Origin: Flavobacteriaceae bacterium
Lineage (GTDB): Bacteria; Bacteroidota; Bacteroidia; Flavobacteriales; Flavobacteriaceae
DNA length: 31,922 nucleotides
Direction of reading: 5' to 3'
Assembly: GCA_030834365.1 (NCBI GenBank)
Contig: JAURFJ010000003.1
Location: 1 to 31,922, forward strand
Under the pieces are notes generated by a model. The model had not been told where the DNA came from. It did no database searches and saw nothing but the letters and a program-made list of their open reading frames with translations. Made by a program: the position numbers and the translations under genes. This document shows, in pieces, positions 8,287 through 14,788 of this stretch; positions within the stretch are counted from its first letter, which is position 1; each line of letters opens with the position of its first letter.

Positions 8287-8294
8287 TAAAGGTA
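8287..8294 (-). promoter_or_regulatory. Putative -7 box TACCTTTA ahead of the small membrane protein/mutL genes
   Basis: On the minus strand TACCTTTA matches 7 of 8 positions of the Bacteroidota -7 element TAnnTTTG. It ends only 4 nt before the ATG at 8282, which would place transcription start at or inside the start codon. If Met6 (8267) is the true start, the leader would instead be about 19 nt, as for other genes here. No clear TTG -33 element is visible. Confidence 0.35.
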
Positions 8295-8337
8295 ATAAAC
8301 TCAGCAGAGAAATTGGCCTAGGTAGCGCCTAAATCAA

Positions 8338-8817
8338 CTAGAGTAAAGACATTTGAAGGGCAGCTAAGGCAGCTTCTTCTCCCTTGTTGCCCAATGCGCC
8401 TCCGCTTCTCGCTCGCGACTGCTCTATAGTGTCGTCAGTAAGAACACAAAAAATAACCGGAAGTTGAGCCTGCAGATTTAGCGCGGTAACTCCATCAGTT
8501 ACCGACTTGCATACGTAATCAAAATGAGCTGTTTCACCGCGAATAACGCAACCAACGACCACTATAGCGTCAAATCGCTTAGGGTCAAGATTCTTTGCAG
8601 CGGCATACACCAGTTCGACGGCCCCCGGAACGTGTATTTCCTGAACATTAGCTGGCTTGAGACCTTTGGATGCCAGCGTCTCAACGCAGCCTTTACGCAG
8701 ATTTTCAGTGATTTCTTTATTCCAATCGGCCGTAATTACCAAAACACGCTTTTCATCTACCCTAGCGTGCGTTAGCTCGGAGTACTGGTCAGTTAGGCTT
8801 CGTTGGTGGGTAGCCAT
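8338..8817 (-). CDS. ribH: 6,7-dimethyl-8-ribityllumazine synthase (RibH)
   Basis: 159 aa, the normal length. It condenses 5-amino-6-ribitylamino-uracil with 3,4-dihydroxy-2-butanone 4-phosphate in the penultimate step of riboflavin synthesis, usually as a large icosahedral or pentameric assembly. Recognisable elements are ITADWNKEIT (28-37), VPGAVELVYAA (63-73), VVVGCVIRGETAHFDYV (86-102) with the active-site His98, and RSGGALGNKGEEAA near the end. It starts 3 nt after the TPR-protein stop, so the two genes are likely co-transcribed. No FMN riboswitch lies in front of it, and the other rib genes are not in this window. Confidence 0.97.
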   Translation of the reverse strand: MATHQRSLTDQYSELTHARVDEKRVLVITADWNKEITENLRKGCVETLASKGLKPANVQEIHVPGAVELVYAAAKNLDPKRFDAIVVVGCVIRGETAHFDYVCKSVTDGVTALNLQAQLPVIFCVLTDDTIEQSRARSGGALGNKGEEAALAALQMSLL

Positions 8818-8820
8818 GAT

Positions 8821-9588
8821 CTACTTGGTGGCTAGGCCGATAAGGCCGTCAATATTTACGCTTTCTGGGCTATCAGGAAACTGAGATTTTAAGCGTTCTG
8901 CAAGCGATTTGGCTTTAGAAAGATCGTTCAATTTAAAGGCTAGCAAAGCAGCTTTCTTTAGGTAAATAGGAGTTGAAAAAGCATTGTTCGCGTGATCAAT
9001 TGCGCGCTGATACGAAGCCATGGCCTTGTCATAAGCTTCTAGCTCGGCATACGCATCACCTAAGGTTCCTTTAGCCAAAGCACCTAGCAGATCATCAGCA
9101 GCTGAAAACGATGAGAGGTAATCAACTGCATCTTGGTAATTTTTCAAGTGAAAAGAAGCCATACCAGCTCCATAGGAAGCAATATCAGCCGCTTTGGTGT
9201 TTGAATAGGTCGAAAGAATGTCTAAGAAACCGTATTTACCCTCTGCCCCATTTAAGGCTAAGTTTAGCAATGAATCTTTGGCAGCCCCAGGCTCTAACGC
9301 CTGCTCTAAGTAGCGTTGAGGGTAATAGAGTTCATTGGCCGCTTCCTTTTCTTTGGGAGCTTGGATAAATTCTGTGTAGCCAAAGAATCCTAAAGCTAGA
9401 ACCGCAAAAACGACAATACTTCCTATGATCAGGCGCTGATTTTTTGAAAACCAAGCCTCTGTTCTTGAGGCCCCTGAGTCTAAAGCAGAAAACACCTCTG
9501 CAGTTTGGCTATCTTTTGCGTAGGCTTCCGCTGAAGCCTCATCTTGATTCTTCGATTTCTTGTATCCTCTTCGTTTATAGCTGGCCAT
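8821..9588 (-). CDS. TPR-containing single-pass membrane protein (YfgM-like architecture)
   Basis: 255 aa. A charged cytoplasmic N-terminus (MASYKRRGYKKSKNQDEAS and on) is followed by one transmembrane helix (about 53-75, RLIIGSIVVFAVLALGFFGY). The rest is an Ala-rich soluble region with tetratricopeptide-like helices, clearest at ALAKGTLGDAYAELEAYDKA (about 165-184) and in the segments on each side. The topology, an N-terminal anchor with an exported TPR domain, resembles YfgM/AncB-type proteins that assist folding or export. That link is by analogy only. It is the first gene of the minus-strand run with ribH, and its divergent neighbour is recF. Confidence 0.85.
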   Translation of the reverse strand: MASYKRRGYKKSKNQDEASAEAYAKDSQTAEVFSALDSGASRTEAWFSKNQRLIIGSIVVFAVLALGFFGYTEFIQAPKEKEAANELYYPQRYLEQALEPGAAKDSLLNLALNGAEGKYGFLDILSTYSNTKAADIASYGAGMASFHLKNYQDAVDYLSSFSAADDLLGALAKGTLGDAYAELEAYDKAMASYQRAIDHANNAFSTPIYLKKAALLAFKLNDLSKAKSLAERLKSQFPDSPESVNIDGLIGLATK

Positions 9589-9607
9589 TTCAATGCGTTT
9601 TGATGCG

Positions 9608-9615
9608 CAAAAATA
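9608..9615 (-). promoter_or_regulatory. Putative -7 promoter box TATTTTTG for the TPR protein/ribH genes
   Basis: Reading the minus strand, TATTTTTG is a full match to the Bacteroidota -7 element TAnnTTTG. It ends 19 nt before the ATG at 9588. A TTG lies 16 nt upstream, slightly closer than the usual -33 spacing. It sits in the 91-nt divergent region with recF (9589-9679). I see no equally good box on the plus strand for recF; the nearest is TAATTTTA at 9654-9661. Confidence 0.45.
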
Positions 9616-9679
9616 GAATTTTTATCCGAATCAATAGCTTGGCAAACAATGCTTAATTTTACGGGTCTTAGTCAGTATT

Positions 9680-10771
9680 ATGCGTCTAAAAAGTCTTGAG
9701 CTTATTAACTATAAGAATATTGAAATCGGGCGCTTTAGCTTTGATCACACTATAAATTGTTTTGTAGGCCCCAACGGCGTAGGCAAAACCACCCTCTTAG
9801 ACAGCATTTACCATTTGGCATTTACAAAGGCTTACTTTAACCCTTTGAGCACACAGAATATCAGGCATGGCCAGGAATTTTTTGCCATCGAAGGGGTCTT
9901 TGATCGCAACGGCTCTGAAGAGCAGATTTATATCGGATTCAAAAAAGGCGCTAAAAAAATAGTAAAGCGCAACGGTAAAATTTACGAGCGCATTACGGAC
10001 CACATAGGGTTTATTCCACTAGTTATTATCTCTCCGACCGATCGCGATCTTATTCTTGAAGGCAGTGAAGTTCGCCGCAAGTTTATCGACAGTATTTTGG
10101 CCCAGCTCTATCCAAATTACTTAGAAGCACTTCTAAATTACAATCGAGTACTCGCCCAGCGCAACGCCTTATTGAAGTATTTTGCCAGTAATCACACCTT
10201 CGACGAGCAAACCCTTTCTGTTTATAATGATCAGCTTATCGATTCAGCTCAATTGATTTACGAAAAGAGAAACGAGTTCAACGAGAAATTTGCACTGCTT
10301 TTTAATGAACAATATCGAGCGATTAGCCCTAATGAATCTGAAAGCGTTTCAGTCAGCTATCAATCAGGGCTTCACCAAAACAGCATGGGTGAATTACTTG
10401 AGCAATCGCTATCAAAAGATCGATTAGCCCAGCATACTACCGAGGGTATTCATAAAGATGACTTGTGTTTAGAGCTAAATGGTCATTTAGTTAAGCGTTT
10501 TGGCAGCCAAGGACAACAAAAGACCTTTCTTATTGCGCTTAAATTCGCGCAGTACGATTTCTTAAAAGATCGATGCGGAGAAAAACCAATCGTCTTGCTG
10601 GACGACATCTTCGACAAATTAGACGATAAGCGTGTGGAGCGCCTTGTTGCACTAGTAAAGAAAGACGTATTTGGTCAAATTTTCATAAGTGATACCAGCA
10701 AAGAGCGAACCGAATTAGTAGTAAAACAAACCGATCAATCGTATCAAATGATTTCCGTGGATCATGCGTAG
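9680..10771 (+). CDS. recF: DNA replication and repair protein RecF
   Basis: 363 aa, the normal length. It is an SMC/ABC-type ATPase that binds gapped DNA and helps RecOR load RecA. The Walker A motif is GPNGVGKTT (30-38). The ABC signature is FGSQGQQKT (about 272-280), and Walker B is IVLLDDIFDKLD (about 303-314), followed by the D-loop region. The N-terminal LKSLELINYKN motif is typical of RecF. In many bacteria recF follows dnaA-dnaN; here those genes are absent, and the partner is a DUF721 gene overlapping by 8 nt. No origin-like cluster of DnaA boxes is apparent nearby. Confidence 0.97.
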   Translation: MRLKSLELINYKNIEIGRFSFDHTINCFVGPNGVGKTTLLDSIYHLAFTKAYFNPLSTQNIRHGQEFFAIEGVFDRNGSEEQIYIGFKKGAKKIVKRNGKIYERITDHIGFIPLVIISPTDRDLILEGSEVRRKFIDSILAQLYPNYLEALLNYNRVLAQRNALLKYFASNHTFDEQTLSVYNDQLIDSAQLIYEKRNEFNEKFALLFNEQYRAISPNESESVSVSYQSGLHQNSMGELLEQSLSKDRLAQHTTEGIHKDDLCLELNGHLVKRFGSQGQQKTFLIALKFAQYDFLKDRCGEKPIVLLDDIFDKLDDKRVERLVALVKKDVFGQIFISDTSKERTELVVKQTDQSYQMISVDHA

Positions 10772-11054
10772 AGACGAAGAACGTTCATTGGCAGATGTGC
10801 TGAAGCTATTTATTAAAAAAAATAGACTAGAGAAAGGGCTTATAGAGGCAGAGGTTCGACGACTTTGGCCAGAAGTTATGGGCTCTGGAGTCGCTCATTA
10901 CACTCAAAAGGTTCAGCTAAAGGGTAAGATTTTGCACGTTTACCTCAGCTCGTCTGTTCTCAGAGAAGAACTGATGTACGGAAGAAAAAAAATAATCGCC
11001 ATGCTTAACGAAGCGCTAGATGGCGATTATATCGATTCGGTTCAATTGAATTGA
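10764..11054 (+). CDS. DUF721 (DciA-like) protein
   Basis: 96 aa. It has the compact DUF721 layout: an N-terminal helix (SLADVLKLFIKKNRLEKGL, 8-26), the conserved LWPEVMGSGVAHYTQ segment (29-43), then KGKILHVYLSSSVLREELMY (49-68) and a closing helix. DUF721 defines DciA, the ancestral loader of the replicative helicase in bacteria that lack DnaC or DnaI. The family assignment is from sequence; the helicase-loading role here is inferred. It overlaps recF by 8 nt. The recF-DUF721 pairing is also known in Actinobacteria. Its stop TGA directly abuts the stop of convergent ndk with no spacer. Confidence 0.85.
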   Translation: MRRDEERSLADVLKLFIKKNRLEKGLIEAEVRRLWPEVMGSGVAHYTQKVQLKGKILHVYLSSSVLREELMYGRKKIIAMLNEALDGDYIDSVQLN

Positions 11055-11474
11055 TTAAAACTGCTCTCTACCTGAGAAGTGAAAGGCCGATTCTATTTCG
11101 GCATTCTCGTCACTGTCTGAACCGTGTATAGCATTCTCTCCGATTGATTTGGCAAAAAGCTTGCGAATAGTTCCTTCAGCAGCCTCGGCTGGATTAGTAG
11201 CTCCTATGAGCATTCGAAAATCATCAACCGCATTTTCTTTTTCCAAAATGGCGGCTACAATAGGTCCGCTAGTCATGAAATCAACTAACTCAGAAAAAAA
11301 TGGACGCTCTTTGTGCACCGCATAAAATAGGGATGCGTCTCTTTCGCTCAATTGAGTGAGTTTCATGGCTACAATTTTAAACCCTGAACTCGTTATACGC
11401 TCTAGAATAGGACCAATATGTTGGTTTTTAACCGCATCTGGTTTAATCATTGTAAAAGTTCGTGTGCCCGACAT
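11055..11474 (-). CDS. ndk: Nucleoside diphosphate kinase
   Basis: 139 aa from the ATG at 11474 (MSGTRTFTMIKPDAV). The upstream ATG at 11495 would add seven non-family residues and lies over a promoter-like box, so I reject it. Ndk moves the gamma-phosphate between nucleoside triphosphates through a phospho-histidine. The catalytic His117 lies in ENAIHGSDS. KPDAV (11-15) and GATNPAEAAEGTIRK (91-105) are the usual ATP-binding and Kpn-loop elements. The length and order are standard. It is convergent with and abuts the DUF721 gene, and follows the PhoD-like gene after 34 nt. Confidence 0.97.
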   Translation of the reverse strand: MSGTRTFTMIKPDAVKNQHIGPILERITSSGFKIVAMKLTQLSERDASLFYAVHKERPFFSELVDFMTSGPIVAAILEKENAVDDFRMLIGATNPAEAAEGTIRKLFAKSIGENAIHGSDSDENAEIESAFHFSGREQF

Positions 11475-11492
11475 AGGATTAGATTTTTTTTG

Positions 11493-11500
11493 CAAAAGTA
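11493..11500 (-). promoter_or_regulatory. Putative -7 promoter box TACTTTTG for ndk
   Basis: On the minus strand TACTTTTG fits TAnnTTTG exactly and ends 18 nt before the ndk ATG at 11474. It lies in the 34-nt gap after the PhoD-like gene, so ndk may be transcribed on its own as well as by read-through. No convincing TTG is seen at -33. Confidence 0.45.
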
Positions 11501-11508
11501 CAGCGAAT

Positions 11509-12549
11509 TTAGAATTCGAGCTGTACCGATTCTAAAACCTGCAATTGATCGCCAACGATATACCCCTTTATACCTCTGTTTCTAAAATCAATGTCGAGAA
11601 TTCCGAAGCTCACTACGCTTACGACAGAATTCACCCGAAGCGGATTGGGTTCTCCCGAAAATCCGCGGTAGGCATGGGTTAATCCGCTTGATGTAAAATC
11701 TAGCAAGGGGTATGATCTGGTCTCAGAACGCGGCAAGACCGAAAATTCTGAAATGTGACGGTCACCAGAAATAACGACTACCGGAATGGCAGAAGAATCA
11801 ATCAATTCAATCAGTCGATCGCGTTCGTGAGGCATGTTATTCCATTTCTCAAAAGCATGCTCGGCAGAGAGCAATTGTATACTTGAATTGATGACAATGA
11901 GGTCGGAATTTGATCCCGTTATATTCTGCTCTAGCCACTGCCACTGGGCATCGCCGAGAATGGTGCCTTGACCATACGGGTTGGGTTGATAGCGTTTTCC
12001 GCCTGTACCCTCAGTTAATGCCGATCTAAAGTAGCGGGTGTCTAGATGAAGAATGTCGACGGTATAATTGCCTTGGGTGAGCGTTTGCTTTCGGTACACC
12101 CCTTCTCGATTGCGGCTCGGATCGTCGGCAGGCACATTTAAAAACGAAAAAAGTGCTTCCTTGCTTTGGGCTTTTATGCTAAACTCGGATCCGCCGTCAT
12201 TCAATCCGTAATCGTGATCGTCCCAGGTACCAGATATGGGCATTTTAGCCGCCAATTCGGCATAGGCTTCAATCGAGGATAGTTCGTTGTAGTACTGCTC
12301 AATTTTTGACACATCATCGGTGTCGGCGTAGATGATATCACCTCCCCATATAAAAGCTTTAGCCTCAGTTTGAACCAGGTCATCCCAGAGGTAATTGGGC
12401 TCCAGATGATTGTTACACGAACCAAAGCTGATTCTAAATTGATCTTCTACGCTAGGTAGGGTATGCATCGGATTCGATTTAGATGCTTCTTTACAAGAAT
12501 TCAATAGTAATAGACCAACCGAAATGAAGAAAGGGAATAATCTAAACAT
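11509..12549 (-). CDS. PhoD-like alkaline phosphatase family lipoprotein
   Basis: 346 aa from the ATG at 12549. The longer reading from 12597 adds 16 residues before the signal peptide and crosses a promoter-like box. The N-terminus MFRLFPFFISVGLLLLNSC is a lipoprotein signal with Cys19 as the likely lipidation site. PhoD-type metal-site motifs follow: ISFGSCN, WGGDIIYAD, GTWDDHDYGLNDGG and VVISGDRHISEF. Such enzymes are Ca/Fe-dependent phosphodiesterases or phosphatases, so a role in releasing phosphate outside the cytoplasm is likely; the substrate is not determined. The Asn at -2 of the lipobox is unusual but tolerable in Bacteroidota. The divergent neighbour is nrnA. Confidence 0.9.
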   Translation of the reverse strand: MFRLFPFFISVGLLLLNSCKEASKSNPMHTLPSVEDQFRISFGSCNNHLEPNYLWDDLVQTEAKAFIWGGDIIYADTDDVSKIEQYYNELSSIEAYAELAAKMPISGTWDDHDYGLNDGGSEFSIKAQSKEALFSFLNVPADDPSRNREGVYRKQTLTQGNYTVDILHLDTRYFRSALTEGTGGKRYQPNPYGQGTILGDAQWQWLEQNITGSNSDLIVINSSIQLLSAEHAFEKWNNMPHERDRLIELIDSSAIPVVVISGDRHISEFSVLPRSETRSYPLLDFTSSGLTHAYRGFSGEPNPLRVNSVVSVVSFGILDIDFRNRGIKGYIVGDQLQVLESVQLEF

Positions 12550-12582
12550 GGCACTTAAGCTAGAGTTAGACCGGTGAAAGTA

Positions 12583-12590
12583 CAAAGGTA
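12583..12590 (-). promoter_or_regulatory. Putative -7 promoter box TACCTTTG for the PhoD-like gene
   Basis: On the minus strand TACCTTTG is a full match to TAnnTTTG and ends 33 nt before the ATG at 12549. This placement supports that start over the ATG at 12597, which lies upstream of the box. It shares a 69-nt divergent region with nrnA. Confidence 0.48.
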
Positions 12591-12605
12591 GACTCAAATT
12601 AATTG

Positions 12606-12613
12606 TATCTTCG
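12606..12613 (+). promoter_or_regulatory. Putative -7 box TATCTTCG immediately before nrnA
   Basis: TATCTTCG matches TAnnTTTG at all but one position and ends 5 nt before the nrnA ATG. Transcription would then begin about at the start codon. No other ATG, GTG or TTG lies in frame between the box and the upstream in-frame TAG at 12589-12591. No strong -33 TTG is visible. Confidence 0.38.
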
Positions 12614-12618
12614 ACGTT

Positions 12619-13644
12619 ATGATTTCATTAGATATAGCGCCATTTAAACAAGCGCTTGAGACGGAAGGGAGTGTGGTTATTGTTCCCCACAAAAACCCTG
12701 ACGGAGACGCATTGGGCGCTTGCCTAGCCTTGTACCATTTTTTATCCGAAAAGAGGTTTGAGTGCCAAGTAATTGCACCCAACGGCTACCCAGACTTTCT
12801 AAGTTGGTTGCCAGGGTCAGAACACGTATTAATAGCAGAAAATGAACTAGATAAAGCCGAAGACTGCGTGCGCCGAGCTTCGTTGATTTTCACCCTAGAT
12901 TTTAATGACCTTTCGCGCTGTGGCGTGCTCGAAGAATGCATTTCAGCGGCTACCGGTCTAAAACTGATGATCGATCATCATATCGACCCTAGACCTTATG
13001 CAGAGGTTATTTACAGCGATACCCAAATGAGTTCTACCTGCGAAATGGTGTACAACCTCATTACTAATTTAGCCGATCAAACCGCATTAACTCCGGCAAT
13101 TAGCAGTTGTTTATATACTGGAATACTAACAGATACCGGATCGTTCAAGTATCCGGCAGCCACTTCAACTACCCTGCGCATTGCTGCAGAGCTAGTCGAT
13201 CGGGGGGCAGATAAAACGCTAATCGCCCAAGAACTTTTTGATCAGGGGCACCTAAGCAGGTTTAAACTGATGGGCAGATGCATTGATAGTTTAGAGGTTT
13301 TGGAGCCCTATTCAACCGCACTGATGTACGTCACCGAGAAAGACAAACACGAGTGTAACTTCAGAAAAGGTGATACTGAGGGTTTTGTTAATATGGGCCT
13401 TCAGTTAAAAGGAATACATTTTTCGGCTATTTTTATCGAGCATGCTGAGGATCGTATGATAAAAATTTCCTTTCGGTCGATCGGAGACTTTGACGTCAAT
13501 GCCTTTGCACGTGCCCATTTTAATGGCGGAGGTCATAAAAATGCAGCAGGCGGCCGAAGCGAAAGTACCTTAGAAGAAACACTAAATCAGTTTAAATCAT
13601 TATTACCTCACTATTTAACTACTCTAAAATCACCCCTTTCATGA
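12619..13644 (+). CDS. nrnA: DHH/DHHA1 phosphoesterase, NrnA-like oligoribonuclease/pAp phosphatase
   Basis: 341 aa, standard for NrnA. The DHH domain has PHKNPDGDALG (23-33), LDFNDLSRCG (about 93-102), the name motif DHH at 119-121 and TGILTDTGSFKY (about 172-183). The DHHA1 domain ends in GGGHKNAAGG (303-312), which binds substrate. Members degrade 2-5 nt RNAs and dephosphorylate 3',5'-pAp to AMP; which activity dominates here cannot be read from sequence. c-di-NMP-degrading relatives (GdpP) carry extra PAS/GGDEF domains that are absent. Its stop overlaps the ATG of the PPIase gene (ATGA), so the two are coupled. Confidence 0.92.
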   Translation: MISLDIAPFKQALETEGSVVIVPHKNPDGDALGACLALYHFLSEKRFECQVIAPNGYPDFLSWLPGSEHVLIAENELDKAEDCVRRASLIFTLDFNDLSRCGVLEECISAATGLKLMIDHHIDPRPYAEVIYSDTQMSSTCEMVYNLITNLADQTALTPAISSCLYTGILTDTGSFKYPAATSTTLRIAAELVDRGADKTLIAQELFDQGHLSRFKLMGRCIDSLEVLEPYSTALMYVTEKDKHECNFRKGDTEGFVNMGLQLKGIHFSAIFIEHAEDRMIKISFRSIGDFDVNAFARAHFNGGGHKNAAGGRSESTLEETLNQFKSLLPHYLTTLKSPLS

Positions 13645-14768
13645 ATTTAAAGCTCAGAAAAATCGCACTCTTTGTCGCTTTGGGAATAGGCCTGCTGTCT
13701 TGCAGTAAGTACGGAGACCTTGAAGATGGTCTTTACGCGATTATGGATACATCAAAAGGCGAAATGGTACTTGAACTACACGCCGACAAAACGCCCATTA
13801 CCGTGGCCAACTTCATCTCGCTAGCTGAAGGATCGAGTAAACGAGTCAGTGACACCTATGCCAATAAGCCCTACTACGACAACACTATTTTTCATCGCGT
13901 AATTAAAGACTTCATGATTCAAGGAGGCGACCCAACAGGGACAGGCCAAGGAGGTCCAGGTTACCGCTTTAAAGACGAATTCAACGAAAGCCTAACACAT
14001 GCTAGCAAGGGTATTCTGTCTATGGCCAATTCTGGCCCATTCACCAATGGAAGCCAATTCTTTATCACACACAAAGAGACACCTTGGTTAGACCAAAGGC
14101 ACACGATTTTCGGAAGGCTTGTAAAAGGCGAAAGCGTCTTAGACTCTATCGCTAGCACCCCTACTGATCCTACAGACAAGCCTTTAGACAGTATTGTTTT
14201 AGAAAAGGTCTCTATTGTGCGCATAGGTAGCGAAGCTTCTAAATTCGACGCCAATCAAGTTATTGAGGACTACTTTTTTGGATTAGAGGTAGAAAAAGAG
14301 GCCTATGCCAAGTTCAGAGAAGATCGAGCACTAAGCTTCACCTCGACCTTTGATTCGGAAACCGTCACTACCACTGATAGCGGTTTAAAATTCACGATTC
14401 TTCAAGCACCAACTGGTGCTAAGCCCGGGAACGGAACAGAAGTCAGCTTGAATTATGCCGGATGGCTGACCGACGGTCAGTTATTTGACACCAACATCGC
14501 TGCTATAGCGGAGAAAGATCAAAACTTTGAACAGATCAATGCAATGCACCGTGGACAATTTATGCCATTAATGATGAGCATTGACCCAAGCGCTCCTATG
14601 ATTCCTGGCTTTAAAGAGGCCGTTCTAGACATGTCGTTTGGAGAAAAACGCCTGGTAAAGATTCCTTCTAATCTTGCCTATGGATCTCAAGGCGCGGGAG
14701 GCGTCATTCCTCCAGATGCCGATCTCATTTTTCAGCTTGAACTCATAGACCCTAATACTACTAACTAG
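13641..14768 (+). CDS. Lipoprotein with fused cyclophilin and FKBP peptidyl-prolyl isomerase domains
   Basis: 375 aa. The N-terminus is a lipoprotein signal ending in GLLSC with Cys21. Residues about 30-195 form a cyclophilin domain: FHRVIKDFMIQGGDPTGTGQ carries the catalytic Arg, followed by FTNGSQFFIT and TPWLDQRHTIFG. After a linker of about 70 residues, an FKBP domain occupies about 265-370 (VSLNYAGWLTDGQLFDTN, GFKEAVLDMSFGEKR, LAYGSQGAGGVIPP, LIFQLELI). The FKBP domain has an insertion and lacks the usual VIxGWxxGL wording. It most likely aids folding of exported or outer-membrane proteins at the periplasmic face. It overlaps nrnA by 4 nt. Confidence 0.92.
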   Translation: MNLKLRKIALFVALGIGLLSCSKYGDLEDGLYAIMDTSKGEMVLELHADKTPITVANFISLAEGSSKRVSDTYANKPYYDNTIFHRVIKDFMIQGGDPTGTGQGGPGYRFKDEFNESLTHASKGILSMANSGPFTNGSQFFITHKETPWLDQRHTIFGRLVKGESVLDSIASTPTDPTDKPLDSIVLEKVSIVRIGSEASKFDANQVIEDYFFGLEVEKEAYAKFREDRALSFTSTFDSETVTTTDSGLKFTILQAPTGAKPGNGTEVSLNYAGWLTDGQLFDTNIAAIAEKDQNFEQINAMHRGQFMPLMMSIDPSAPMIPGFKEAVLDMSFGEKRLVKIPSNLAYGSQGAGGVIPPDADLIFQLELIDPNTTN

Positions 14769-14788
14769 ATTTTCGCAAATCGTTTCTT

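Noticed and set aside
8818..8820. FMN riboswitch in front of ribH.
   Set aside because: Only 3 nt separate ribH from the upstream TPR gene, leaving no room for a riboswitch.
9589..9679. Replication origin near recF.
   Set aside because: The 91-nt divergent region has no DnaA-box cluster, and dnaA and dnaN are not nearby.
11475..11495. Longer Ndk start at 11495.
   Set aside because: The extra MQKKSNP is outside the family, and the region overlaps the TACTTTTG promoter-like box.
12550..12597. Longer start for the PhoD-like protein at 12597.
   Set aside because: It would bury the lipoprotein signal peptide and cross the TACCTTTG box; the ATG at 12549 gives a proper signal.
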